Shown: piece by piece, positions 1-5,531 of the stretch | Layout of the letters: every line of letters begins with the position of its first letter | Position numbering within the stretch: position 1 is the stretch's first letter | Source: JAGOUB01 sp964648045 | GTDB lineage: Bacteria; Patescibacteriota; Gracilibacteria; Peribacterales; Peribacteraceae | DNA: 6,756 nucleotides | Reading direction: 5' to 3' | Assembly: GCA_964648045.1 (NCBI GenBank) | Contig: CAZYNU010000043.1 | Coordinates: forward strand, 1 to 6,756 | The notes under the pieces: generated by a model | Seen by the model: only the letters and a program-made list of their open reading frames with translations | Databases searched by the model: none | What the model was told of the DNA's origin: nothing | Translations under genes and position numbers: made by a program

Positions 1-176
1 TCGAGACCGACTCGCCCTACCTGGCACCCGTCCCTCACCGCGGCAAGCGCAACGAACCGGCCTTCCTGACGGAAATCCTAGCCTGCGTCGCCGAGATGAA
101 AGGCCTCAGTCTGGCCGAAACGGACCGGGCCACGACCGCGGCGGCGCAGGCGTTCTTTGGTCTGCAACTGGCGTAG
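1..176 (+). CDS. TatD-family metal-dependent hydrolase, C-terminal end (5' partial)
   Basis: Only the last 57 codons are present, read from base 3 to the TAG at 174-176. They begin ETDSPYLAPVPHRGKRNEP, the strongly conserved C-terminal block of TatD/YcfH-type metallohydrolases. The Asp of the TD-x-P motif is a metal ligand in this family, and the P-x-R-G-x-x-N-E-P stretch is its signature. Family members are TIM-barrel, divalent-metal enzymes of about 250-260 residues with DNase activity, so roughly four fifths of the protein lies outside the window. The remaining residues form the usual C-terminal helices, ending AAAQAFFGLQLA, where TatD proteins typically have a similar N-x-x-x-x-F-like ending. 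The gene stops 34 nt before a tRNA gene on the same strand. Which paralogue (TatD, YcfH or YjjV type) cannot be decided from this fragment. Confidence 0.9.
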   Translation, partial: ETDSPYLAPVPHRGKRNEPAFLTEILACVAEMKGLSLAETDRATTAAAQAFFGLQLA

Positions 177-210
177 TGCGCCTTCGGCGGTTCGCGTATC
201 CTGGCCACGC

Positions 211-285
211 GCTCCCGTAGGTCAACGGATAGACCGCCGGCCTCCGAAGCTGGAGATACAGGTTCGATTCCTGTCGGGAGTACCA
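211..285 (+). tRNA. tRNA-Arg (anticodon CCG), CCA encoded
   Basis: A full cloverleaf can be drawn by hand. The acceptor stem pairs GCTCCCG (211-217) with CGGGAGT (275-281), including one G-T pair at the end. The D stem is GGTC/GACC. The anticodon stem is CCGGC/GCTGG (237-241 with 249-253) around the loop CTCCGAA, giving anticodon CCG at 244-246, which reads the arginine codon CGG. A 4-nt variable loop is followed by the T arm ACAGG-TTCGATT-CCTGT (258-274). The discriminator is A282 and the terminal CCA (283-285) is encoded. A possible -10 element TATCCT lies at 197-202, but I see no good -35. The gene could also be read through from the upstream TatD gene. No terminator is visible before the convergent gene that ends at 288. 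Confidence 0.97.
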
Positions 286-287
286 CG

Positions 288-713
288 TCAGCCTGCCTCT
301 GCCTGCCGTACATCGGCCGCCGCGTAGAGACCGGCCATTTTCCGCAGCAGAGCACCGCGCTTGCCGGCCATAGCCGCCAGGCGAGCGGCTGCCCGCTCGC
401 CATTCACGCCCTCTAGCAAGATGCCGTGGCGATCAGCCATCAGAAAATGCCGGCGAGCGAAATCGAGCAGACCCAAATCCAGCCCGGGATACGAGCCGCT
501 AATCGGGCTGGGAAGAATCACGGGGAATGCCTCCAGCTCATCTGGAAATTCCGCCTGCATGGTCGCGATGCCCGCCAGTGCCCGGTCGAGCCGACGGTGA
601 TGCTCGTTTTGGATGGTGGAAACAAAACGTTGACCGTCGAGGACAAGCGCACTGAGAAGCCCGTCGTACACCTCCTCTTCATGAAAATCAGGCAAGTCGA
701 TGGTCGGCGTCAT
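288..713 (-). CDS. Hypothetical protein, 141 aa
   Basis: I do not recognise this protein. From the ATG at 713 it has 141 residues: an acidic N-terminus (MTPTIDLPDFHEEEVYDG), a central segment rich in His/Arg and acidic residues (NEHHRRLDRALAG), a short Pro/Gly linker (about 91-102, SPISGSYPG) and a basic Ala/Arg-rich C-terminal region that looks helical. There is no signal peptide or membrane segment, so a cytoplasmic protein is likely. The frame is open to 809, but the extra upstream residues look non-coding. I prefer the ATG at 713 because a -35 box TTGACG and a TGC-extended -10 position lie just upstream, the -10 ending 6 nt before the ATG. The gene ends two bases from the tRNA-Arg 3' end and is divergent from the DoxX gene. 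No Shine-Dalgarno sequence is seen. Confidence 0.65.
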   Translation of the reverse strand: MTPTIDLPDFHEEEVYDGLLSALVLDGQRFVSTIQNEHHRRLDRALAGIATMQAEFPDELEAFPVILPSPISGSYPGLDLGLLDFARRHFLMADRHGILLEGVNGERAAARLAAMAGKRGALLRKMAGLYAAADVRQAEAG

Positions 714-748
714 GAAGTGAGCGTCGCAAGAGCAACGTGGCGCGTCAA
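714..748 (-). promoter_or_regulatory. Putative promoter of the 713-288 gene, abutting its start codon
   Basis: On the minus strand TTGACG (748-743, five of six to TTGACA) is followed after exactly 17 nt by GACGCT (725-720). That hexamer matches TATAAT weakly, but TGC precedes it directly, as in extended -10 promoters. Only six bases separate it from the ATG at 713, so transcription would start at or next to the start codon. The -35 and the spacing are good and the -10 is poor. Confidence 0.35.
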
Positions 749-817
749 TAAAAAGAAGGATGACCCACAACGCGCCGTCGGGTAGCGTCGGCATGTTTCC
801 TTTCCCCACCCATCCCC

Positions 818-1243
818 ATGAAAAACTGGTGCTTTCAAACCAACCCTAATGGGTACGGCTCGCTCATCGCCCGCTTGGCCCTCGGCCTCGTCATGCTCCC
901 TCACGGTCTACAGAAGGCAGCTGGTCTTTTCGGCGGCCCTGGCTTCGAGGGTGCGATGGGCTTTCTAACCGGCATGGGCATTCCCACGGTCATCGCTGCC
1001 CTAGTCATCCTCGGTGAATCTGTTGGTGCTGTTGCCCTCATTCTTGGCTTCTGTACACGCTTCTGCGCCGCATCACTGGCGGTGATCATGCTCGGCGCAA
1101 TCGTCTTGGTGCACGGTGCCAACGGCTTCTTCGCTCCCACAGGCTACGAGTACCACTTGCTGGCCATCGGCCTCGGCCTCGTCCTGACTATCCAAGGCGG
1201 CGGCGCCTGGTCGCTCGACCTGCTGTTCAACCGCAAGAAGTGA
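818..1243 (+). CDS. DoxX family integral membrane protein
   Basis: This is a 141-residue, very hydrophobic protein with four likely membrane helices (about 13-32, 57-77, 83-103 and 112-127), the size and topology of the DoxX/YphA family. Family hallmarks visible are the first helix with its R-L-x-L-G-x-x-x-x-x-H-G-x-x-K pattern (R19 to K33), the GFxxGMGIP-like loop (FLTGMGIP, 49-56), a Glu inside helix two (E67) and the HGxNGFF loop (99-105). DoxX proteins are inner-membrane proteins named after a subunit of the archaeal thiosulfate:quinone oxidoreductase; in bacteria most have no assigned reaction, though some act in redox or oxidative-stress settings. The stop overlaps the start of the dehydrogenase gene by 4 nt (GTGA), so the two are probably co-transcribed. 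The sequence before the ATG is pyrimidine-rich with no Shine-Dalgarno motif and no clear promoter. Family confidence is high; function is unknown. Confidence 0.9.
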   Translation: MKNWCFQTNPNGYGSLIARLALGLVMLPHGLQKAAGLFGGPGFEGAMGFLTGMGIPTVIAALVILGESVGAVALILGFCTRFCAASLAVIMLGAIVLVHGANGFFAPTGYEYHLLAIGLGLVLTIQGGGAWSLDLLFNRKK

Positions 1244-2019
1244 GCGTCGGTACCGTTCTTATTACAGGCGCCAGCGGCGGCATCGGTGCGGAGATCGCCC
1301 GCTCGTTCGCGCGCCGCGGGTACGACCTGCTGCTCTCGGCCCGTTCGGTGCCGGCACTGGAAGCACTCGCCGCCGAACTCTCTGCCGCGCACCCCATCAA
1401 AACACGTGTCCTCCCCGCCGACCTCGGCCGCCCTGGTGCGGCCGAGGCATTGGCGGACTCACTCAAGGATGAGACGGTCGACGTGCTTGTGAATAACGCT
1501 GGCTTCGCCACCTTTGGCACTTTCGCCGCTGGTGAAGAAGTCCGTATGCGCGAGGAGATCGACCTGAATGTCGGCAGTCTCAGCATCCTTACCCGCCGAC
1601 TGCTTCCCGGCATGCTCTCGCGCAAGCGCGGCCGCATCCTGAACGTGGCCTCTACGGCCGCGTTCTTCCCTGGACCGTTCATGGCCGTATACTACGCCAC
1701 CAAGGCCTACGTGCTCTCGCTCTCGGTGGCGCTTAAAGAGGAATGCCGCGGCACCGGCGTGACCGTCACCTGCCTCTGCCCAGGCCCCACCAACACGGGC
1801 TTCGTGGCTGCCGCCAAGATGGAGTCCTCGCCGCTCTTTCAGCTTAGCCCCCTGCAAACTGCGGCCGCCGTGGCCGAGGCCGGCGTGCATGGCTGTCTGG
1901 CGGGCCGCGCGATTATCTTTCCAAGTTGGTACAACCGGTTGCAGACCGTCCTTGGACACTGGGTACCGCGCTCACTCCAGGCACGCATCGTCCGTCGCGT
2001 TCAGGCTCCCAACGCCTGA
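1240..2019 (+). CDS. Short-chain dehydrogenase/reductase (classical SDR)
   Basis: This is a 259-residue Rossmann-fold oxidoreductase with every classical SDR element. It has the dinucleotide-binding TGASGGIG (9-16), Asp61 in the ADLG segment that contacts adenine, NNAG (85-88), Asn110, catalytic Ser138 and the Tyr151/Lys155 pair in YYATK, with PG at 181-182 after strand six. Arg35 just after strand two favours NADP(H). The length and the N-V-A-S-T-A-A-F and CPGPTNTGF wording place it near the COG0300 group (DltE-like), whose substrates are mostly unknown. The start is a GTG at 1240 that overlaps the TGA of the DoxX gene (GTGA), pointing to translational coupling; an ATG is absent here and the nucleotide-binding motif needs this start. 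One nucleotide separates its stop from the DUF1697 gene. The substrate cannot be predicted. Confidence 0.93.
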   Translation: MSVGTVLITGASGGIGAEIARSFARRGYDLLLSARSVPALEALAAELSAAHPIKTRVLPADLGRPGAAEALADSLKDETVDVLVNNAGFATFGTFAAGEEVRMREEIDLNVGSLSILTRRLLPGMLSRKRGRILNVASTAAFFPGPFMAVYYATKAYVLSLSVALKEECRGTGVTVTCLCPGPTNTGFVAAAKMESSPLFQLSPLQTAAAVAEAGVHGCLAGRAIIFPSWYNRLQTVLGHWVPRSLQARIVRRVQAPNA

Positions 2020-2020
2020 C

Positions 2021-2548
2021 ATGCCGCGCGTCGTCGCCCTACTACGGGGCATCAACGTCGGCGGCAACAAAAAGGTGCCGATGGCCGTCTTGAAGAAGGC
2101 ACTGGAAAAGCTCGGCTACGAGAACGTCGTGACCCTGCTCGCCAGCGGCAACGTCAGCTTCGATTCGCCCGAGGCCGCCGGCCCCAAGCTCGTTGCCAGG
2201 CTGGAAGAGGCTCTGGAGAAGACCTTCAAGTTTGAGATCCCCGTCATTCTCCGCTCCGCTGACGCGCTCGCGGCCCTGGCGAAGAGCGATCCGTTCAAGA
2301 GTGTAAAAGTGGATGAGAACACGCGACTCTACATCACCTTCTTGACGGAGAAGCCGAAGAGCAAGACGCCGCCCAAGTCGGACGATGCGTCGTTCCGCAT
2401 CCTGAAAGTGACTGACGGCGAGGTGGTTAGCGTGCTCCAATTGGACCCCGAACACCGCACCGTCGACGCGATGGCGATCATCGAGAAGACCTACGGAAAG
2501 AAGGTGACGACGCGCAACTGGAACACGGTCCTGAAGCTCCTGGCCTGA
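2021..2548 (+). CDS. DUF1697 domain-containing protein
   Basis: The 175-residue product starts MPRVVALLRGINVGGNKKV and continues with a leucine-rich helix, then ENVVTLLASGNVSFDS. This is the characteristic N-terminal half of DUF1697: LLRGINVGG, then G-(Y/F)-x-N-V-x-T-x-x-x-SGN-V-x-F. The C-terminal part (KKVTTRNWNTVLKLL) carries the typical T-T-R-N-W-N-T-V closing motif. The length is that of the whole family. DUF1697 proteins are small, cytoplasmic and of unknown function. I chose the ATG at 2021, one base after the dehydrogenase stop, because the conserved domain begins right there; the open frame further upstream overlaps the dehydrogenase and is not similar to the family. With 1-nt spacing it is very probably the third gene of a DoxX-SDR-DUF1697 transcript. 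Confidence 0.93.
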   Translation: MPRVVALLRGINVGGNKKVPMAVLKKALEKLGYENVVTLLASGNVSFDSPEAAGPKLVARLEEALEKTFKFEIPVILRSADALAALAKSDPFKSVKVDENTRLYITFLTEKPKSKTPPKSDDASFRILKVTDGEVVSVLQLDPEHRTVDAMAIIEKTYGKKVTTRNWNTVLKLLA

Positions 2549-2564
2549 CCCTCGCCCGCCCAGG

Positions 2565-2570
2565 CACAAT
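2565..2570 (+). promoter_or_regulatory. -10-like box CACAAT before the duplicated glycosyltransferase start
   Basis: CACAAT matches TATAAT at four positions and ends 6 nt before an ATG at 2577, which would put the transcription start on the A of that ATG. No -35 of quality is seen. In the second copy of this segment (2637-2671) the two A residues are missing and the box reads CACTGC, so only the upstream copy looks usable. This is a prediction from spacing and similarity alone. Confidence 0.35.
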
Positions 2571-2576
2571 GCCCCT

Positions 2577-2654
2577 ATGAAGGTGGCGATCGTCCACCCT
2601 TCGACTCACCCTCGCTCCGCTCGGGTTCGCTCAGGGCAGGCACTGCTTCTATGA
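2577..2654 (+). CDS. Possible 25-codon upstream ORF derived from the duplicated glycosyltransferase start
   Basis: The upstream ATG at 2577 opens a frame whose first seven residues, MKVAIVH, match the first seven of the real glycosyltransferase (MKIAIVH) with one conservative change. It then runs through the palindrome-like element (PSTHPRSARVRSG...) and stops at a TGA (2652-2654) that overlaps the ATG of the glycosyltransferase as ATGA. It is therefore placed so that a ribosome finishing it could restart on the glycosyltransferase. The peptide itself has no recognisable function and is most simply a remnant of the duplicated gene start. Whether it is translated is unknown. Confidence 0.3.
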   Translation: MKVAIVHPSTHPRSARVRSGQALLL

Positions 2655-3763
2655 AGATTGCGATCGTCCACGAACTTCTCACGATCCGCGGCGGCGCGGA
2701 GGGCGTGGCGCGCCTGCTTGCCAGCATGTTTCCAGAGGCACCGGTCTACACGCTCCTCTACGACGAGAAAAAACTCGGCGACTGGTTCCCGAAGGAGCGC
2801 ATCCGCACCAGCCGCCTCCAACCGCTGGCCGCGCTTTCCACAAACCACCACCTTTACCTGCCGTTCTTCGCCGGCGCGGCCGAGGCCTGGGATTTTTCGG
2901 AGTTCGACCTGGTGATCAGCTCGTCGTCGGCCTTCGCGCACGGCATCAAGACGGGACCGAAGACCTGGCACCTCTCGTACATCCACGCACCCGCCCGCTA
3001 CCTGTGGGATCGCACGCACGACGTCATCGACCAAGCCGCGCGCGGCCCGCTCGGCTGGCTCAAGCGCTGGTACCTGGAATCCGTCTTCCACCGTCTGCGC
3101 ACATGGGACGCGCTCGCCGCCGACCGCCCCCACCGCCTACTCGCCGCTTCGCAGTCGGTGCAACGCCGCATCGAGCTGTATTGGCGGAGAGGCAGCGAGG
3201 TGCTCTATCCCCCGATCGCGGACACCTGGTTCACGTCGCCCATGCCGCATGCCCGCGAGGACAGCGCGCCGTTCGTGATCGTCTCCACGCTCGCGCGCTA
3301 CAAGCGCATCGACCTGGCGATCGAGGCCTGCAACCAGCTGAAGGTGCCGCTCACCATCATCGGCGACGGCGCCGACAAAGCGCGCCTGCAATCACTCGCC
3401 GGCCCCACCGTCACCTTCGCCGGACCCAAGACCCACGACGAGATCCGCACCATTTTCTCGTCGGCGCGCGCGCTCATTTTCCCCGGTGACGAGGACTTCG
3501 GCCTGGCCGCTATCGAAGCGCTGGCCAGCGGCCTACCCGTCATCGCCTTCCAGGCTGGCGGCGCGTTGGAGTGGTTGACCGATACCAATGGCGCCTTCTT
3601 TCCTCGCCCTACCGTTGAGTCGCTCGTCTCCACTCTGAAGAACTTCAAGACAACGAACATTAATCCCGAAGACTGTTTAGCCACCGCCGAACGCTTCACG
3701 GAAGCGTCGTTTAAGAAAGGTATCCACGCCGCTATCGCGGAAATGATGAAAGCGCGGCGTTAA
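2651..3763 (+). CDS. Glycosyltransferase family 4 (GT-B fold)
   Basis: This is a 370-residue GT-B glycosyltransferase that would transfer a sugar from a nucleotide-sugar donor, probably to an envelope or exported polysaccharide. The N-terminal domain starts MKIAIVHELLTIRGGAEG, the acceptor-side motif with the GGAE loop at 14-17, followed by DLVISSSSAFAHG and the H-A-P-A-R-Y-L-W-D segment at 112-120, common in GT4 polysaccharide enzymes. The C-terminal domain has STLARYKRIDLAIEA (212-226; Arg/Lys contact donor phosphates in this family) and the E-x7-E motif at 281-289 in EDFGLAAIEALASGLPV, the donor-binding hallmark of GT4. There is no signal peptide or membrane helix. I keep the ATG at 2651; an upstream ATG at 2577 belongs to a duplicated copy and runs into a stop. 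Its TAA overlaps the stop of the convergent methyltransferase gene. No other polysaccharide genes lie in the window, so donor and acceptor are unknown. Confidence 0.93.
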   Translation: MKIAIVHELLTIRGGAEGVARLLASMFPEAPVYTLLYDEKKLGDWFPKERIRTSRLQPLAALSTNHHLYLPFFAGAAEAWDFSEFDLVISSSSAFAHGIKTGPKTWHLSYIHAPARYLWDRTHDVIDQAARGPLGWLKRWYLESVFHRLRTWDALAADRPHRLLAASQSVQRRIELYWRRGSEVLYPPIADTWFTSPMPHAREDSAPFVIVSTLARYKRIDLAIEACNQLKVPLTIIGDGADKARLQSLAGPTVTFAGPKTHDEIRTIFSSARALIFPGDEDFGLAAIEALASGLPVIAFQAGGALEWLTDTNGAFFPRPTVESLVSTLKNFKTTNINPEDCLATAERFTEASFKKGIHAAIAEMMKARR

Positions 3764-4362
3764 CAGCGCAACAACACGTCGGCTGCCATGTGCAGCATGG
3801 GCGTCTTGTCGGGTCGGAGCATCGCCGTCGGCACCTCGGAGATGTGCTCGTGCAGTACCTTGGCACTGGGAAAGTGCGAGAGGACCTGTTTCACGCTCGG
3901 CACGCAGTGGTCGTAGCCGAACGCCAGCTCGCCCTGGGGCAGGAACCAACGCAGCCAGACCATGCCGCCCGGCTTCACGCTGCGGCGGACCGTCTCCAAC
4001 ACGGCGTTGCCGTCGGGCAACGAGAAGTAGTGAAGGATAAAAGAACAGATCACAAGATCGAAGGCGCCCTCGGCCGGCGTCCCCTGCCGGATGTCCTCGT
4101 TGACCACCGTCATCGCCTTGCCGCCCGGGCTGCGGACGCTCTCCAGGTGGCGGATGAGCTTGGGCCCGAGTTCGGTGGCGGTGATGTCGCACTCCCGTTC
4201 TAAGAGCGGGATCGAGAGCGAGCCGTTGCCCGCCGCCAGGTCGAGGACCTTGAGCGGCTTGCTGCCGCCCGCCGACCATAGGAGCTCGTGCATTCCCGTC
4301 CACGGGAAACTCGTCGGGATGGGACGTTCCGTCGGAAACTTTGTCACTTTCTTTTGAGGCAT
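3760..4362 (-). CDS. Class I SAM-dependent methyltransferase
   Basis: The 200-residue protein has a Rossmann-type methyltransferase core. Motif I is VLDLAAGNGSLSIPLL (39-54; the D-x-A-x-G-N-G loop binds S-adenosylmethionine). Strand two ends at Glu64 (TATELG), the residue that normally holds the ribose hydroxyls. Then come an NEDIRQG segment (88-94) and FDLVICSFILHYF (101-113), the motif IV region, followed by LETVRRSVKPGGMVWLRWF, the usual motif VI. This is the UbiE/Methyltransf_11-like arrangement; such enzymes act on small molecules, lipids or proteins and the substrate is not predictable. It starts 9 nt after the ruvB stop on the same strand and is likely co-transcribed with it. Its TAA (3762-3760) overlaps the TAA of the glycosyltransferase within one TTAA palindrome. 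No Shine-Dalgarno sequence precedes the ATG. Confidence 0.88.
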   Translation of the reverse strand: MPQKKVTKFPTERPIPTSFPWTGMHELLWSAGGSKPLKVLDLAAGNGSLSIPLLERECDITATELGPKLIRHLESVRSPGGKAMTVVNEDIRQGTPAEGAFDLVICSFILHYFSLPDGNAVLETVRRSVKPGGMVWLRWFLPQGELAFGYDHCVPSVKQVLSHFPSAKVLHEHISEVPTAMLRPDKTPMLHMAADVLLRC

Positions 4363-4371
4363 GCCGAGAGC

Positions 4372-5415
4372 TTACAGCATCGGCTCCTGCATCCCCTTGG
4401 GCATCTCGCGGCCAAGCTTCTCGTAGGCGCGCTTGGCGGCCGTGCGCCCCTTGGGTGTGCGCTGCAGGTAGCCCTGTTGCATCAGGTACGGCTCGTAGAC
4501 GTCCTCGATCGTCTCCTCTTCCTCGGCCAGGATGGCGGCCAAGGTGGAGAGGCCCACGGGCCCGCCGCCGAAGTGATCGACGATGACGGTGAGCAGCTTG
4601 CGGTCGGTGGCGTCGAGGCCGTGCTCGTCGATGTCGAGGGAGTTCAGCGTCGCCTCCACGCAGGCGGCGTCGGCCAGGTCCTGCCCGCGCATGGCGGCGA
4701 AATCGCGCACCGAACGCACCAGACGATTGGCGATGCGGGGCGTGGCGCGCGTGGCGGCGGCGATGCGCGCGGCGGCCGGACCAGCCAACGGCACCTGCAG
4801 GAGCGTGGCCGAGCGCCGGACGATCGACTCCATCTCGGGCAATTCATAGAAGCCTAGCTTGAACGCGTGCAGGAAGCGGTCACGGAGCGGCGCGCTCATG
4901 GCCCCAGGCTTAGTGGTGGCGGCCACCAACGTGAAGGGTTGGAGCGTCAGACGCATGCTGCGCGCGGTCGGACCCTTGCCGATCATGAGGTCGAGCACGT
5001 AGTCCTCCATCGCGCCGTAGAGCACCTCTTCGATGGCGGGGCGCAGGCGGTGGATCTCGTCGATGAAGAGCACGTCTCCTTTTTGGAGGTTCGTGAGGAG
5101 CGAGGCCAGGTCGCCGGCCTTCTCAATGGCCGGGCCGCTCGTCACTTTCAACTGAGCCCCCATTTCGGCGGCGATGATGTGCGCGAGCGTGGTCTTTCCC
5201 AAGCCGGGGGGGCCGTGAAGCAGCGTGTGCCCCAGCGGCTCTTGGCGGCTCTTGGCGCCCGAAACGTAAATCTGCAGATGTTCCTTCACCTTCTGCTGTC
5301 CCACATAGTCGGCAAGCGTCTTTGGGCGCAAGCCAATGTCGACAGCCTCGGCTGCCACTTCCGTCGCCTCGACGGCGGACGGACGCTTCTCCCGACGGGT
5401 GCGCAGGACGGCCAT
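4372..5415 (-). CDS. ruvB: Holliday junction branch migration helicase RuvB
   Basis: RuvB is the hexameric AAA+ motor that, with RuvA, drives branch migration of Holliday junctions for RuvC to cut. From the ATG at 5415 the protein has 347 residues, the normal RuvB length. Visible are the N-terminal LRPKTLADYVGQ (29-40), Walker A GPPGLGKTT (68-76), Walker B FIDEIHRL (117-124), the MEDYVLDLMIGKGPTARS segment, sensor I in AATTKPG (165-171), the arginine finger in PLRDRF (176-181), the sensor II region TPRIANRLVRSVRDFA, and a C-terminal winged helix with the DNA-contacting RTPKGR (319-324). Most RuvB proteins have ATTRAG where this has ATTKPG, and EKPGD where this has EKAGD. A longer start at 5463 is possible, but an extended -10 box lies between the two. 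The methyltransferase follows in the same transcript; ruvA and ruvC are not in the window. Confidence 0.97.
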   Translation of the reverse strand: MAVLRTRREKRPSAVEATEVAAEAVDIGLRPKTLADYVGQQKVKEHLQIYVSGAKSRQEPLGHTLLHGPPGLGKTTLAHIIAAEMGAQLKVTSGPAIEKAGDLASLLTNLQKGDVLFIDEIHRLRPAIEEVLYGAMEDYVLDLMIGKGPTARSMRLTLQPFTLVAATTKPGAMSAPLRDRFLHAFKLGFYELPEMESIVRRSATLLQVPLAGPAAARIAAATRATPRIANRLVRSVRDFAAMRGQDLADAACVEATLNSLDIDEHGLDATDRKLLTVIVDHFGGGPVGLSTLAAILAEEEETIEDVYEPYLMQQGYLQRTPKGRTAAKRAYEKLGREMPKGMQEPML

Positions 5416-5424
5416 GCGTGAGGC

Positions 5425-5433
5425 AGTGTACCA
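5425..5433 (-). promoter_or_regulatory. Extended -10 promoter of ruvB, TGG-TACACT
   Basis: On the minus strand TGGTACACT (5433-5425) combines a TGn extension with a hexamer matching TATAAT at four of six positions. It ends 9 nt before the ruvB ATG at 5415, so the leader would be only two or three nucleotides long. No clear -35 is seen, which is tolerable for an extended -10 promoter. It also argues against the alternative ruvB start at 5463. Confidence 0.5.
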
Positions 5434-5531
5434 GAGTCCACCCACATCTCGCAGGCCTCGCACTCCGCCGCTAGCATGGAAACATCAACGTCGCTCTCCG
5501 CCTCTTCGTCGGCTCACTATTCCTCACGCTG

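Larger units (their letters stand above)
2561..2671 (+). repeat. Imperfect direct repeat of the glycosyltransferase start flanking a GC-rich palindrome-like element
   Basis: The segment 2561-2597 is repeated at 2637-2671. About 31 of 35 aligned bases agree, with one 2-nt gap. Each copy runs from CAGGCAC through an ATGAAG start to the identical GCGATCGTCCAC. Between the copies lies a 40-base element beginning CCCTTCGACTCACCCTCG and ending with GGTTCGCTCAGGG. It has complementary ends (CCCT/AGGG) and an inner ACCC/GGGT pair. From memory it resembles the dispersed CCCTTCGAC...CTCAGGGC palindromes found between genes of several uncultured bacterial lineages; I could not check this. The arrangement looks like a tandem duplication, or a repeat insertion, at the start of the glycosyltransferase gene. 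Confidence 0.75.

Noticed and set aside
361..785. Open plus-strand frames opposite the minus-strand hypothetical gene.
   Set aside because: They are rich in Arg/Ser, overlap each other and lack any family resemblance; the minus frame has the more protein-like composition. With an orphan gene this choice is less certain than elsewhere.
714..809. Longer version of the minus-strand hypothetical gene, starting at 809 or 794.
   Set aside because: The extra residues look non-coding (Cys/His/aromatic mix) and a -35 box with correct spacing lies inside them. An AAAGGAAAC before the ATG at 794 leaves some doubt.
1889..2020. Upstream extension of the DUF1697 frame inside the dehydrogenase gene.
   Set aside because: The DUF1697 domain begins exactly at the ATG at 2021; the upstream residues are the dehydrogenase read in another frame.
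2597..2637. CRISPR repeat or intrinsic terminator at the palindromic element.
   Set aside because: There is one copy only with no spacer array, and no T run follows the imperfect stem on either strand.
4288..5421. Several open plus-strand frames opposite ruvB (for example 4867-5421).
   Set aside because: They are His/Arg/Gly-rich antisense shadows, as expected in GC-rich DNA opposite a real gene; ruvB is certain.
5416..5463. Sixteen-residue longer RuvB start at 5463.
   Set aside because: The extension holds the extended -10 box and does not resemble RuvB N-termini; the start at 5415 gives the normal length.
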